From positions 9,396,086 through 9,460,085 of the forward strand of contig CAXIPT010000001.1 of the NCBI GenBank assembly GCA_964030475.1: a stretch of DNA of 64,000 nucleotides. The letters run 5' to 3'. A program made the translations under genes and the position numbers. Source of the stretch: Tethya wilhelma. Lineage: Eukaryota; Porifera; Demospongiae; Tethyida; Tethyidae. Of this stretch, positions 1 to 10,802 are shown in pieces; the first letter of the stretch is position 1, and every line of letters begins with the position of its first letter. Below the pieces are notes generated by a model, which did no database searches, was not told where the DNA came from, and worked only from the letters and a program-made list of their open reading frames with translations.

Positions 1-1018
1 TGATACCTCCATCGTTCTGATTTACATAACGAATACAAAGACTCGATCAGCTGTTCAATCTTGGAAGCATCCCTTGCTTCGTCAACTATTATGGCAAAAT
101 ACTTTGCATCACTGATTTCTGCCACAATTTTATGCAAAACAATGGTGGCAGCTGCTTCAAGTAGGTCATTTTGAATGCTCTTAGATGTGCATTTTGCATT
201 ATGGGGGCTAGCTGTGAGCCTGTGATGTAACTCTGTATTTTCAGATGCAAGCAAATCAAGGATCTCCCGAAAATTACCTTTATTCAGAGAAGATTCTGTT
301 TCATCATGCCCTCTTAGAGCAATATTCTGTCTAGCACACAACGCAACAACTTTAGCTAATGTCTTAATTTTCTGTTTGAATCAACGACGACCACCCTTTG
401 TTGGTCCAGCTGATTGGCAATAGAGCCATGTATCTTTGATGTTTATAACTTGCCCACTTAGTAAGGCTATTTTTATGATTTTCTGACTTGGAATGCTTTT
501 CAAGCTTTTCTCCGATTTTTTTCCAATTTTGGTAACCTTGTTTAACAAATGTTGACTCTGATGACTCATCATGATCAGATGAGAACATGCGACAAGCAAA
601 GCAAAACACTGCATCCTTTTGAATTGAATATTCAATAAATTGATATCGACGATTATACTTTTCTTTCCATTGATCAAAGTGCATGGAAACGATGTTAGGT
701 GGGGTTGCACAGGCTCTACATCTCTACTTATGGCAATGTCAGGTGGAATTATTGTTTCTGTGGAAGATGTAGATAAACCTGTTAAACTGTTGTAAGTACT
801 ACTTCTCGTGACACGCTCTGATTGGTCAGCGGCGTACTCATGATGTCGAGATGGCTCTGTGCTATGTTCAATGTCTAGATCCGATAGGTCACTCCCTCAC
901 TGGAGTCAGTTTGGTCTTCTTTTCTTTCATTTTGTTGAGCTTCATCATTAGGACAGATTCGTTTACTTTCATAATAGCTTAGCAGACTTGACTGTCTTTT
1001 CATTGTCACTGTATCCAT
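1..1018 (-). pseudogene. hAT transposase, ZMYM1-like, frameshifted
   Basis: The minus strand encodes the start of a ZMYM1-like hAT transposase. It has a short basic N-terminus (MDTVTMKRQSSLLSYY from 1018), an acidic/serine linker, a TTF-type zinc finger (YSIQKDAVFCFACRMFSS near 590-620), then the beginning of the DUF4371/RNase H region (QNIALRGHDE near 300-330, and IIVDEARDASK near 60-90). The frame changes at about 885, about 690 and about 368, so this copy is broken. The C-terminal catalytic half and hAT dimerisation region lie beyond base 1. Intact members cut and paste DNA in the nucleus. The family call rests on motif recognition. Confidence 0.75.
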
Positions 1019-1127
1019 GTGCTTAAAAAAATTTTTCTTCTAATAATTAGAACAAGCTAGGGGGAACATTTAACCCACAAAAAATTGGGGCCCAGGCCCG
1101 CTTGGCCCCTCGTTGGCACCGCCACTG
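1..1127 (-). mobile_element. hAT element, 5' portion, cut by window edge
   Basis: The outer end of a ZMYM1-type hAT transposon lies at 1127. Read on the minus strand it begins CAGTGGCGGTGCC, the same terminal type as CAGTGGCGGAGC at 56047 and CAGTGGCGTAGC at 37539 in this window. The 8 bases outside it (1128-1135, tgctggag) would be one half of the target duplication; the other half is outside the window. The element interrupts a pogo-like gene whose reading frame runs up to base 1128. Confidence 0.75.
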
Positions 1128-1135
1128 TGCTGGAG

Positions 1136-1571
1136 AAAAAGCCAATGTTTGAATAGAAATTGGTCCATCTATCCCTTTTGCTGACAGGCCATAAATTGTG
1201 CCTGACACCTCTCCAACAGTCAGTTCTGGCCTCAGTTGCTTTCTATCCCCAAAAAACTGTGGGAGGGATGTTTGTCCAGCTGCATTAACACAACCGACTA
1301 CTGTTATTCATGTTTTAGTTGGTGCACAAAGAGAAATAGCATTGATTTTTATGCCCTTTGTGTGTACTGTCTTTAGTATTTTGATATCCCATTCTCGTCG
1401 ATGTTTAATATCAGGCCTTGGCAGCTTAATAAAGAATTCTTTTGAAGGAGTTTCTTCAAGTACATCAAAATAGTGATCAAGTGCTGCCCTGTTTGTTGCA
1501 AGGGCTCTTGGTCGTGTCAATAAGAAGGATGATCGTAAAGAAATATTGGGATTACGTTTGCAAAATTGCAA
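1136..1571 (-). pseudogene. pogo/Tigger-like DDE transposase fragment
   Basis: The minus strand encodes a piece of a DDE_1 (CENP-B/pogo/Jerky class) transposase. It starts with the end of the DNA-binding region (FCKRNPNISLR near 1560) and continues through a degenerate catalytic stretch to VVGCVNAAGQTSLPQFFGD and LTVGEVSGTIYGLSAKG. There is an in-frame TGA at 1308-1310, and the expected DETG motif is poorly preserved. The open frame stops abruptly where the hAT element was inserted, so the 3' part is displaced beyond the window. A psq/CENP-B N-terminal piece of the same general class is at 61.7 kb on the other strand, but the two cannot be joined here. Confidence 0.7.
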
Positions 1572-1639
1572 TAAGGAGGATATGATCGTATGTCAATCTT
1601 CCTCGATTTTATGTTGTCCTTGATTGTAGGTCGATCGTC

Positions 1640-2131
1640 AACAGAATACATGGAAAATGCCAAGATTCAGCTGAATATTGTTAGTGAAATACAGTGCTGC
1701 TAACTGGTAGAAAAGAAAAAAGGTAGAATAATTCATCTGAGAAACATGCATGGTATTGGACTTTGGTACATGGCCTGTACTAGGTAGAAAATAGCAAGCA
1801 TGGTGAAAGCTGTCTTCATCGACCAATGCCTCTCTATAGCTTTGTGACCTTCACATGAAAAATCTGTTGCTTGTAGGTACACAAACAATGTCATTGTGAA
1901 ACTAATGACATGCAAGCAAACTCAAAGGAAGAGGCCAAAGACAGTATTATAATGTACCGCTTGTTGAACTGAAATCAACTTTAGGAATCAAATGAAACTG
2001 CAGTAACAGCATTGATTAGTAGGTTTATTGTAGCAAACAAAATCAAATGAATACATGAGTTGATGATAGGCACAAAGTCAAAGTTAATCCCCATAATATT
2101 ATATAGTATTGCTGTCATGGACATGATAAAG
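1640..2131. other. No recognisable gene
   Basis: About 500 bases of AT-rich sequence between the transposase fragment and the RING-like gene. Short open frames exist on both strands, but none shows a domain, splice structure or codon pattern I can support. Confidence 0.5.
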
Positions 2132-2539
2132 TTAATTACTGATCAGCATCACCACGAGTCTCATTGTAAGAGACTTAATTGCACTCAAGCAATCCTCAAA
2201 GCCCCTCAAGACACGTGCTTGGTCAACAGCTCTTACTGCAGCTTGACATTTCTGACAGCTTTGGGAATCCACATTAGGGAGATACCACTGGTCCAGACAG
2301 GGCTTAAAGCCAATGATATAATTGCAACATTTTGCAAACATAACTGGTGGTGTAATAATCTCCTGACATATTGTGCAACTGAAAGTGGAAGTGAATAAAG
2401 TTTGTAAGGCAACAGGGATCCTGGGCTCTTCTATCAGAGCTTGAAAAATTTCCATGTGTACTTTTATATCATCTCTAACAGCTTTAATCTCGGTCATAAT
2501 GCAGAGATTTTTTTCCTTTTGAACAACGAGGTACAACAC
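2132..2539 (-). CDS. RING/U-box-like zinc-binding protein
   Basis: This 135-residue minus-strand frame has a cysteine-rich domain at about residues 55-100: CTICQEIITPPVMFAKCC, then GFKPCLDQWY and CQKCQ. The C-x2-C ... CC ... C-x2-W ... C-x2-C layout matches a RING-like module found in uncharacterised fish, cnidarian and sponge proteins; members often act as E3 ubiquitin ligases, though that is not shown here. The N-terminal 50 residues are helical, and the tail resembles the conserved region after this RING type (RGFEDCLSAIKSL). The start is uncertain because an ATG follows soon after (MTEIKAV). An inverted repeat lies just upstream of the 5' end. It could be one exon of a longer gene. Confidence 0.5.
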   Translation of the reverse strand: MLYLVVQKEKNLCIMTEIKAVRDDIKVHMEIFQALIEEPRIPVALQTLFTSTFSCTICQEIITPPVMFAKCCNYIIGFKPCLDQWYLPNVDSQSCQKCQAAVRAVDQARVLRGFEDCLSAIKSLTMRLVVMLISN

Positions 2540-2543
2540 TAGG

Positions 2544-2653
2544 GCACCTTTGCTGAGCTGGCAATCTGGTGCACTTGATCAACTCTCATTGTGAAGTATT
2601 GCAGTCAAATAATTGGAATGTAATTAACAGACTTGCCAGCTCAGCAAAGGTGC
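2544..2653. repeat. Hairpin: 21-bp perfect inverted repeat
   Basis: Bases 2544-2564 (GCACCTTTGCTGAGCTGGCA plus A) and 2633-2653 are perfect reverse complements separated by 68 bases. The hairpin begins five bases beyond the start of the RING-like frame, so it sits in its 5' flank. It could be a very small foldback/MITE or a cruciform-forming regulatory site. Confidence 0.7.
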
Positions 2654-3019
2654 ACTCGTGTCGCACCTCCTCTGTACAAGAACTATATAGACTAAGTACT
2701 ACAAAATATTTGATTATGTAGAAAGTTCACCTTGAGTTGCATAAGGAGAGATTCATAGCTAGTGTTCCACCTTGTTAGGCAAACTCGTAGAGTAAACTTC
2801 TGAACATCTTCAAGTACCACAATGTCCTTTAGAAATTCTAGTGACTATATTTACCTTCAAAATGACATCATCTCACTTTGTTGTTGGCTCACCCACACAC
2901 AGTAACTTGCTCACACTAGACTTTCTGAAATGTTGCTATTATGATCTTCTCAAGAAAGCAGACACCCACTCTGCCTTCCACCCCACTGCCCATTAACCAG
3001 GGTGACTCCCCTCAATATA

Positions 3020-3260
3020 TATTCTAGATCTAGTTGATCACTTCAAGTTCCTGGGTGTAAACTTTTCTTCCAATTTCAGCTGGTCACATCACATTAATAT
3101 AATCTGCAAGAAGGCGCGTAAGCTCACTGGGATGCCATACAAGTCATTCTACAATTCTGTTGACACCCTCACACTATTAAGATTGCTCAAGTCTCTCATT
3201 CGTCCACATCCTGAGTATGCTAGTGTGGTTTGGAATCCCTACAATCTAGTTAATGATCTT
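3020..3260 (+). pseudogene. Non-LTR retrotransposon reverse transcriptase fragment
   Basis: The plus strand carries a short, degenerate stretch typical of the C-terminal end of a LINE reverse transcriptase (Jockey/CR1/L2-like). VDHFKFLGVNFSSNFSWSHH is followed by CKKARKLTGMPYKSFYN, then LLRLLKSLIRPHPEYASVVW. This is the region after the catalytic YADD box, where the FLGV and LEYAS-VW motifs occur. There is no endonuclease, YADD box or tail, so this is a truncated dead copy. The flanking 2.65-3.0 and 3.3-3.65 kb show nothing convincing. Confidence 0.6.
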
Positions 3261-3700
3261 ATAGTGAGCTTGATATCATCTGCATATAGAGTAATCTTGC
3301 ATGCTAGACACTACACTGGAAGAGACACCATCGACACCACCTGTGTCTGCTTGAGGTGTAGGATTGTCGGCCTCCTGCTGTAAGGCTTCCATATTTCTGT
3401 CATGCATGTGTAGTGTCATCTTCATCATCAACAGCAAGAGATTGATATGGATGCTTTAATGGAGTGTATCTAGCTCTCTTGGTCCGAGGATATTCGACAT
3501 CACTGCTCTCATCATCCTCATCATAGGCTTGCCACTTCTGTCTCAGATTCTGGGTCTTAACGTATATAAACTTCTTCCATGATTTCTATATTATATTCAA
3601 AATACACACATAATTTAGAGATGTGATTTTATAGTCACTGTGTGTTATTGTACTTAATTTTGTGCATGTGTGTTCTGTTCCCCATCCCTTCTGGGCCTAC

Positions 3701-3860
3701 CGTATAGCGGGAAATTTTCGTGGGGGAAAATTTCCCATTCAAAATAAGGTATGTGGTCGTCACGTATAGTTGAGACGCAATCCACGAAAATTTTCCCCAC
3801 GAATTTCTATTTAAGACGAAAATACAAAAATTTTCCCCCACGAAAATTTCCCGCTATACG
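3701..3860. repeat. MITE with long terminal inverted repeats
   Basis: A 160-bp non-coding element with arms of about 33 bp. The left arm starts CGTATAGCGGGAAATTTTCG at 3701; the right arm ends with its reverse complement at 3860. Related partial ends (accgtatagcgggtaa) recur near 4188 and 4508 inside the exon duplication, so this repeat type has been active locally. It has no coding capacity. Confidence 0.8.
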
Positions 3861-3897
3861 TTATTTTTGGCCTGTACAAGAATTAATTACAAATGAC

Positions 3898-4150
3898 CAA
3901 TTTGTGCACTCACGTATTCCTTTAGAAATGGATTTTTTGCCACAAGACTCTTTGCAACAACTTTACAATCACTTGTGGATGGTTTTTGGGTGTACGTACA
4001 AAGAACTGTTGCCAGGACACGAACCATATAACGTCTGTCATCTTCAGTTTTCCTTTTCTTGGCAAAGGTTTTTCTCAGTACCTTCACGGAATTTTGGTCT
4101 AGGAAACGGATTAAGAACTCTTGATCCAATTGCAATTGTCCCTGAAGTTA
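3898..4150 (-). CDS. SAMD3-like exon, copy 1
   Basis: A minus-strand exon with an acceptor (ttcag) near 4145 and a donor (GTGAGT) directly after ...FLKEY near 3916. It encodes LDQEFLIRFLDQNS, RKTFAKKRKTEDDRRYMVRV, LCTYTQKPSTSDCKVVAKSL and NPFLKEY. The pattern of a basic linker, then RRYMVR, then a TxxPSxxDCxxVAxxLxxxxPFLK segment, is the conserved region of SAMD3-like proteins of sponges and fish; their molecular role is not established. The next exon downstream (below 3898) was not found. A second copy lies 324 bases upstream. The C-terminal part of a protein of the same family is at 52.1-52.8 kb on the plus strand. Confidence 0.5.
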
Positions 4151-4580
4151 TATATAAAACAATGATTTTATTATTATGACCAATATACCGTATAGCGGGT
4201 AAACTTGGCGAGAATTAAAATTGGTGAAATTCACAGGAAAAAATATACCGAATACAATCGTTGCCACAAGACTCTTTGCAACAACTTTACAATCACTTGT
4301 GGATGGTTTTTGGGTATACGTACAAAGAACTGTTGCCAGGACACGAACCATATAACGTCTGTCATCTTCAGTTTTCCTTTTCTTGGCAAAGGTTTTTTTC
4401 AGTACCTTCACGGAATTTTGGTACAGGAAAAGGATTAAGAACTCTTGATCCAATCGCAATTGTCTGTGAAGTAATATAAAACAATGATTTTATTATTATG
4501 ACCAATATACCGTATATAGCGGGTAAACTTGGTGAGAATTAAAATTGGCAAAATTCATAGGAAAAAATACACCGAATACA
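3937..4580. repeat. Direct tandem duplication, about 324-bp unit
   Basis: Two head-to-tail copies, 3937-4260 and 4261 to about 4580. Each holds a SAMD3-like exon, its acceptor, intron sequence and a partial accgtatagcggg MITE end. The start of the unit (ttgccacaagactctttgca) is identical in both. Confidence 0.8.
4222..4475 (-). pseudogene. SAMD3-like exon, copy 2 (truncated)
   Basis: A duplicate of the exon at 3898-4150, with the same reading frame (LDQEFLILFLYQNSVKVLKK ... SDCKVVAKSLVA) and a similar acceptor (cttcacag) near 4471. The duplication boundary at 4261 replaces the conserved PFLKEY end and its GTGAGT donor with unrelated intron-like sequence, so this copy lacks its normal 3' splice context. 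It could be skipped, or spliced by a different donor. Only a few substitutions separate the copies, so the duplication is fairly recent. Confidence 0.5.
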
Positions 4581-4818
4581 ATTGTTGGAATGACACTATT
4601 TCCAATGTTTTCACATTGTATGTACTGTAAGTTCACAATAATTATTGTTTCACTATCTTTTAAAGTCTTACAATAATATAATTATGTTCAATAGCAGGAC
4701 AGATTACATTGAAACACAATCTATGTATGTAGCTTCCAAAAACTTTATAGGAAAAATAGTGTATGAATTGTTAGTGTTAAGAACAACACAACGTTTGTGC
4801 CAATGGATCCATGGAGTG

Positions 4819-5010
4819 TGTAGTGTTTTCTCTAACTACAAATTCAGTTCGCCTTTAGTTTAAAATTTTATGGATCACACACTAAGACAGGACTGCTCAA
4901 AGCATACACTCACATATATATATCACATTCACACAGGAAACAATTACAGGAAATGAATATACAAATTAAAGTGACATCACCAGTAATAAATCTACGTAAG
5001 AGATACTACA
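4819..5010 (-). repeat. Gypsy-1 3' LTR
   Basis: A 192-bp LTR from tgtagtgttt to gatactaca. Its purine-rich neighbour at 5011-5030 (ctttctaaggaaggaggaag on the minus strand) is the polypurine tract. Confidence 0.9.
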
Positions 5011-5096
5011 CTTCCTCCTTCCTTAGAAAGTTACATTACACAGTACCACACAAAAATCAAACATAAACTTAAAATGTTACTGTCACATATGTTCCC

Positions 5097-6574
5097 CTAA
5101 CTATAACCAAAATATTGTGGAGAATGTCTTTCTCTAGAGGGATATCGTGCACCTCCAGATGATTCCACAACAATAGGTGTAGCACTTGTTGAATTACTGT
5201 CATTGTTCTGATCAGATTCTGGTGTTTCTCCAGGAGTGATAGATGCATCTAGCAATGCGTCATCGAAATCATCAGCAGAGCTCGAATCTACCTCTGCTCG
5301 AGGTCTAAGGTGATCTTGATGTGTCCTTACAACTCTCTCATCTTGTAGCTCAACTCGATATGAAAGAGGACCACGTAACTCAACTACTTTCCCAGGTAAC
5401 CACTTCTCTCCATGACCATGGTTTCGTAAGAACACTGTCTGACCAATAGTGAAACTGCGAGATTTAGTTCCTCTCTTGTCATGATCAACCTTTTGTCTCT
5501 CTTGACGATCTTGAACCTTCCGTTCAACTGCTGGTCTTAGTAGATCTAACCGAGATTTCAACTGTCTTCCCATTAACAGTTCAGCTGGGGTTCGGCCCGT
5601 AGTCGAGTGTGGTGTTATACGATAACGGAACAATACTTTTGACAATTTGTCCGACAAAGTACCACTTGTCTGTTTCCTGAGACCTTCTTTAAAAATCCTC
5701 ACTGCACGTTCTGCTAGTCCATTGGACTGCGGGTGATAGGGAGCTACTCTGATATGGCGAATGCCATTCGATTTACAGAATTCTTCAAACTCTTGAGAGG
5801 TGAATGGTGTACCATTATCGGAAACCAAAGAATCAGGAAGACCAAACTGAGCAAACACTCGTCTCAGCTGTTGAATCGTGTTAAATGAGGTTGCAGATGC
5901 TACTGGTAAAACTTCCAACCATTTTGAGTGTGCGTCTATGACTATCAAATACATTTTTCCTTCCAATGGTCCAGCATAATCTATATGCACACGAGACCAG
6001 GGCCTGGTTGGCCAACTCCATGGTAGCATTGGTGCAGTTGGAGGTTTCGGTTGTGCTTGTTGACACAATTCACACTCTTTTACCATTTTCTCAATTTCTG
6101 CATCCATTCCTGGCCACCACATCAACTCTCTTGCTACAGCTTTCATCTTTGACATTCCTGTGTGGCCATCATGTAATTCACTCAGCACACTCTTCCTTCC
6201 TTGTGGCGGAATGACTACTCGAGTGCCCCATAATAGACACCCACTCTCTATGGATAACTCCATCATCTTTGACTTGTAGGGTTTCAGTTCGTCATCCTCC
6301 TCTCCACTCCAGCCTTTACTCACCTTCTGTAGTACTCTTGCTAGTATTGGATCTCGTCTTGTCCAAATTGCGATCTGATTTGCAGTCACAGGTGAGTCAT
6401 TCAATTGCTCCACAAGAAGAACAACTTCCCCTGGTATGGTCGTTTTGGCTGGTACCTCCCGCAAGGGTAGTCGACTTAATGCATCGGCATTAGCATGCTG
6501 GTGAGTATTTCTCCATTGGATGGTATACTCGTACGAGGCTAGTTTCCATGCCCATCGCTGGATCTGTTAGCAGC
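5097..6574 (-). pseudogene. Gypsy-1 integrase
   Basis: Third pol segment, open from about 6574 to the stop at 5097. It has the HHCC zinc domain (LHDGHTGMSKMKAVARELMW ... CELCQQ), a DDE core (VHIDYAGPL; LVSDNGTPFTSQEFEEFC; SNGLAERAVRIFKEG) and a C-terminal GPY/F-like region (WLPGKVVELRGPLSYRVEL). Intact enzymes insert the cDNA with the 5-bp duplication seen here. The segment itself is uninterrupted. Confidence 0.88.
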
Positions 6575-7192
6575 TTGGGTTGGGATGGCCTTGTTCTCGT
6601 TGAATAGAACTAACAGAGGTTTATGGTCTGTCTGCAGGACAAATCTATGCCCATACACATACGAGTGAAAACGAGATACTCCGAACACACAAGATAAAGC
6701 CTCTTTCTCTATCTGTGAATACTTGCGTTCTGTGTCTGTAAGAGATCGGGAAGCGAATCCAATAGGTTTCTCTTGACCATTTGGAAGCTTGTGGGAAAGC
6801 ACTGCTCCTATTCCGTAATTAGAAGCATCACAAGCCAATCTAATCTCTAGATCTGGATTGAAATGTCCCAAAACTTGAGATGACAGCAATAACTCTTTCG
6901 ACTTTGCAAAAGCCTTCTGCTGGGATTCTTCCCAGATCCACTGTTGCTTCTTTCGTAGCAGCAAATACAAAGGTGCCATGATAGTTGAGAGATTCGGTAG
7001 GAATTTTGAATAATACGAGAGTAAACCTAGATACGATTTTAACTCTGATACATTTCTAGGCTGCGGGGCTTCTTGGATTGCTCTCACTTTTTCAGGGAGA
7101 GGGTGTAAGCCTTCTTTGTCAATCTTGTGGCCTAAATAACTCACAGAGGGAGCTAGAAAAACACATTTGGACTGCTTGGCCCTTAGTCCTGC
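6575..7192 (-). pseudogene. Gypsy-1 reverse transcriptase thumb and RNase H
   Basis: The continuation of pol in a shifted frame. It contains the RT thumb/connection (FLPNLSTIMAPLYLLL) and a Gypsy RNase H with LACDASNYGIGAVLSH, FASRSLTDTERKYSQIEKEA and VLQTDHKPLLVLF. A second one-base shift at about 6575 separates it from the integrase frame. Confidence 0.85.
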
Positions 7193-9080
7193 TTAATTCT
7201 GACAACCGTTTTAGCACTTCCTCTAAAGTGGCTAAATGAGACTCGTCGTCTTTGTCGGTAATCAAAATGTCATCAATATACACAATGACATTAGGAAGGC
7301 CTTTGAGGATTGATTCCATTACCCTCTGAAAAATACCCGGTGCTGAGGACACCCCGTATGGTAACCTTGTATACTCATACAACCCCTTAGAGGTATTTAT
7401 CACCACATACCTTCGGGAGTCCTCGTCCAATTCCATCTGTTGATAGGCCTGGCTGAGGTCCAATTTGGTGTACTTGTCTCCTCCAGCCAGCTTAGCGAAG
7501 AGATCTTCGATTTTTGGTAGGGGATACCTATCCAGCCGTGATGCTCTGTTCACTGTTTGCTTGAAATCTCCGCAAATACGAACCGATTTCTTGTCAGGCT
7601 TTAGTACCGGAACGATGGGTGCTGCCCAGTCTGCAAAATGGACAGGTTTGATAATGCCTTCTTTTTCCAACCGTTCCAACTCAGCCTCCACCAAAGGTTG
7701 CATGGCGTAGGGGACCGGTCTTGCTTTACAAAATTTTGGGGTTGCCTCTGGGTCCACTTGTATCTTGGCCTTGTGTCCCTTCAGGGTACCCAGTTCTTCA
7801 CGGAACACGTTTGAATACTTGTCAAGTAGAGCATCCAGTTTTGACTTGCTCTCCACCCGATTGATTGATTTCCAATCTAGCCGTATCTCTGACAGCCAAT
7901 TTCTTCCCAACAGGTTTGGGCCATTCCCGGTTACTACCACTAGTGGTAGGCTCTTCTCTTGAGAACCATATGTGACTGTGACTTCACATTCTCCCACGGC
8001 TTGTAGCCTCTCTCCAGAATATGTTGATAAGTTGGCTCTTGTTGCACACAGTTCTTTTTGCGGGAGTAGTTTTCTGAATGTATCTTCCGATATTACTGAA
8101 ACACAAGCTCCAGTGTCTATCTCAAACTCTTGTGGGTTTCCATCTACCTTAACAGTTACAGTGTAGGGAGGGTGTGGTTTCACTTCCACATGATTGATTA
8201 CAGTGTTCAATGGATCTGAGTCCTCAGGTGATGAGTCTCCTTGGACCACCTTGACCTTGTGACCTCTCTTTCTACTTCTTTGTGGTGCATATGGTTTGGA
8301 TGGTGGATGACTGGCTCCACCTGCATCTTTCCTATGTCTGCACACTGCCTTTATGTGGCCCATCTTGCCACAAACTAGACACTGTTTGTCCTTGAAATAA
8401 CAATTCTCGGGAGTATGGTTTTGTTTACCACACCTGCGACAGCTGTTCCTTGGCTTCTGCGGTTGTACTACTTGTACAGGTTGTGCTGCAGTGCTATGGC
8501 TTTGCACCTTCTGCAGCTCCTTGGCCTTTCGAGATGCAGACTCCATTTGCTGTGCTATCTCTATAGCTCGTTTGAAGGTAAGTTCGGCTTCGATCAACAA
8601 TTTCTTTTGCATTCCTTCGCTTCTTAGACCACAGACAAATCTATCTCTCAGAGCGTCGTCCAGAAAGGTACCAAAATTGCAGTGTAAGGACAATTTCCTT
8701 AGCGCGGCTGCATAGTCGGCCACTGACTCATCTGTCTCCTGTTGTCTCTTGTTGAAATTGAAGCGCTCTGATATCACTAAGGGTTTGGGCTCGAAGTGCT
8801 CCTTTAGCTTGCTTTCTATCTCTGTCCACGAAGAATCTTTCGGGTTTGCCGGTGCCAGTAGATTTCTCACTATCTCGTACGAGGATTTGCCTAACGAACT
8901 TAGCAGAGTCATTGCACGCTTTCCTTCAGGAATGTTGTTGGCCTCCATAAACAACTGTGCCCTCTCTAAATAGGCTGTAACATTGTCGCTTGTAGGGTCA
9001 AACTCTTCTAGCTTGCCCACCATGCCTGAGTACACAACGGCTGGCGTTGCTGTGGCTGCAGCTTCTTCTTCACCCGGCAT
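7193..9080 (-). pseudogene. Gypsy-1 gag-protease-reverse transcriptase (5' part)
   Basis: The frame starts at ATG 9080, just after the primer site. Order: a gag capsid-like region of about 200 residues, two zinc knuckles (CRRCGKQNHTPENC and CLVCGKMGHIKAVC), a retropepsin motif (FEIDTGACVSVI), then a reverse transcriptase with palm motif YIDDILITD near 7265-7290. Gag and pol share one frame with no programmed shift visible. After the palm motif the frame is wrong from about 7193; conserved sequence continues in another frame, consistent with a 4-base insertion, so the polyprotein is broken there. Intact copies make the virus-like particle and cDNA. Confidence 0.88.
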
Positions 9081-9098
9081 CCCGTACTCGTCGCCACT
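9081..9098 (-). promoter_or_regulatory. Gypsy-1 primer binding site (putative)
   Basis: Immediately inside the 5' LTR the minus strand reads tggcgacgagtacggg. This begins with TGG, as expected for pairing with a tRNA CCA end. The gag ATG (9080) follows directly. The priming tRNA was not identified. Confidence 0.55.
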
Positions 9099-9242
9099 TT
9101 TGTAGTGTTTTCTCTAACTACAAATTCAGTTCGCCTTTAGTTTAAACTTTTATGGATCACACACTAAGACAGGACTGCTCAAAGCATACACTCACATATA
9201 TATATCACATTCACACAGGAAACAATGAAGGCACCAAGGTGA

Positions 9243-10722
9243 ATAAGCCTCGGCGCAATCAACTGACAACTAGCATGATGCACAACATGAATCAGTGTAT
9301 GACCTCATCATCCAACCAACCTCAAATTCTAGCCTGTAGCCAGGAGCTGACCTGAGACTCACTACTAAGTCATTGACCTGAGTCAGCCACACTGTGACAG
9401 GCAGACTAAAAAATGAAAATGGCTCACTCAAAATGTTTGTATAGATCTGAAACACCAGTAAGTCCAGTTCATGGTGGCTTTTGCATGCTATTTCTTACGT
9501 AATGTGGTGCTATTTTCTCGGATTTGTTGCTATTCGAAGTTTGCATGGACCCTTCTCCATGTTTTATCTGGCTTGCTGCTTCTATTTCCAGTAGAAGGCT
9601 CTTGAGCTTGCACTAAACTTAGCCTCATGGCTAGAAATTGTAGTACTAACAGTGACATGCAGCTGTGCTACATAAAAAGTACAAGCCTAATTTGCATCTC
9701 ATTAATATGCAAAATTTTGTATTGTAACAATGGCAGAGCAAGCAAAACTTCACTAACTTTAGCTCCGTTTGGCGGAACGAGTGCCAGAGTTCAAGGTCCA
9801 TTGATTGAGGAAGTCATAAGTTCAACTCTTCCTGTTTAATAATTTAGGGCGCAAATTTGCAAAACTAGTGAAAAATCGAAATGCTGGATAAAAAGATATA
9901 GGTACTTCCTGTTCTAAAGTACAGAAGCAATACTGTGCGATCGCGTTTTTGATATGCTCGACATTTGGCCATTTGGCGGTGAAACCGCCAGCCTCCTGGA
10001 CTTGAAAAGCTTGCTGTAAGTTACTCAAAAGGTTGAATTAACAGTATTTAGGGCGCAAATTTTTCTAGAGTGTCTTGTTAGCTTGCAATCTGAAGACTAA
10101 AATGCATTTCAGTATCACTTTTAGTACTTAGCTACTGAGCAGCTGCCTGATGCATGTAGGCTCATCAATAATTCATATGTCACTACATTTCTAGCCATGT
10201 CCAGTGTCAGCCAGTACAAAATTCCATTCGCTTGCCCACCAATGGGCGTGGTCTGTGTCATAAAGTGTCAAAAAACGTCACTTCCACTTGTTTCGCGCTA
10301 CTTTCCCGTGCGTGTGGAAAAGGCCTATACATGCAGAAAGCAAGCCAACCTTTGTTTGTCTTTCCAAGAGCACAAGCAGCATTGCACTGCTGTTACTGCT
10401 GCTGTTAGTCACTGTCAGTGTTCTTTGGATATACAGACAGGAATTAGCCTTGCCAATGCATGATTATACGCAGCAGCAGCCTCAGCAGCCTCAGCAGTAA
10501 ATCGTTGTGGCAGTGAGCATTGCTCTGATTCTAAATAACGCACACTAAATCAGTAGGCGTGGCCTCGAAGCTAAGCGCTAATAGAAGCACAAAAGCCTCA
10601 AATCTCAGCAACAACAGCGTTTTGGACAGGAAAAAATGTAATTCTACAAGATCATTCACATTTATGAACGTAAGTACTATCGCTTTTGTAGCTAGAGCTG
10701 TCTTTCTTGAGATTTCGATTGA

Positions 10723-10755
<33 letters not shown>

Positions 10756-10802
10756 ACGACTACCGTAACCCTCTGCACGTGCTACGCACGCGCCGAGGCT
10801 TA
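9243..10802. mobile_element. TIR element nested in the Gypsy-1 LTR
   Basis: The ends are taagcctcggcgc (9243) and its reverse complement gcgccgaggctta (10802), consistent with a TA-type duplication. The 1.56-kb interior has no transposase I recognise. It includes the hexanucleotide-like run cagcagcctcagcagcctca near 10470-10497 and a (CAGA)n microsatellite. About 18 bases left of 9243 are not in the intact LTR either, so the left edge is uncertain. Confidence 0.6.
10724..10754. repeat. (CAGA)n microsatellite
   Basis: About seven uninterrupted cagacagacaga repeats inside the nested element. Confidence 0.9.

Noticed and set aside
3635..3841. Small minus-strand frame over the MITE
   Set aside because: It follows the inverted repeat and has no independent support.
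7465..8973. Several plus-strand frames
   Set aside because: Antisense shadows of the Gypsy-1 gag-pol frame.
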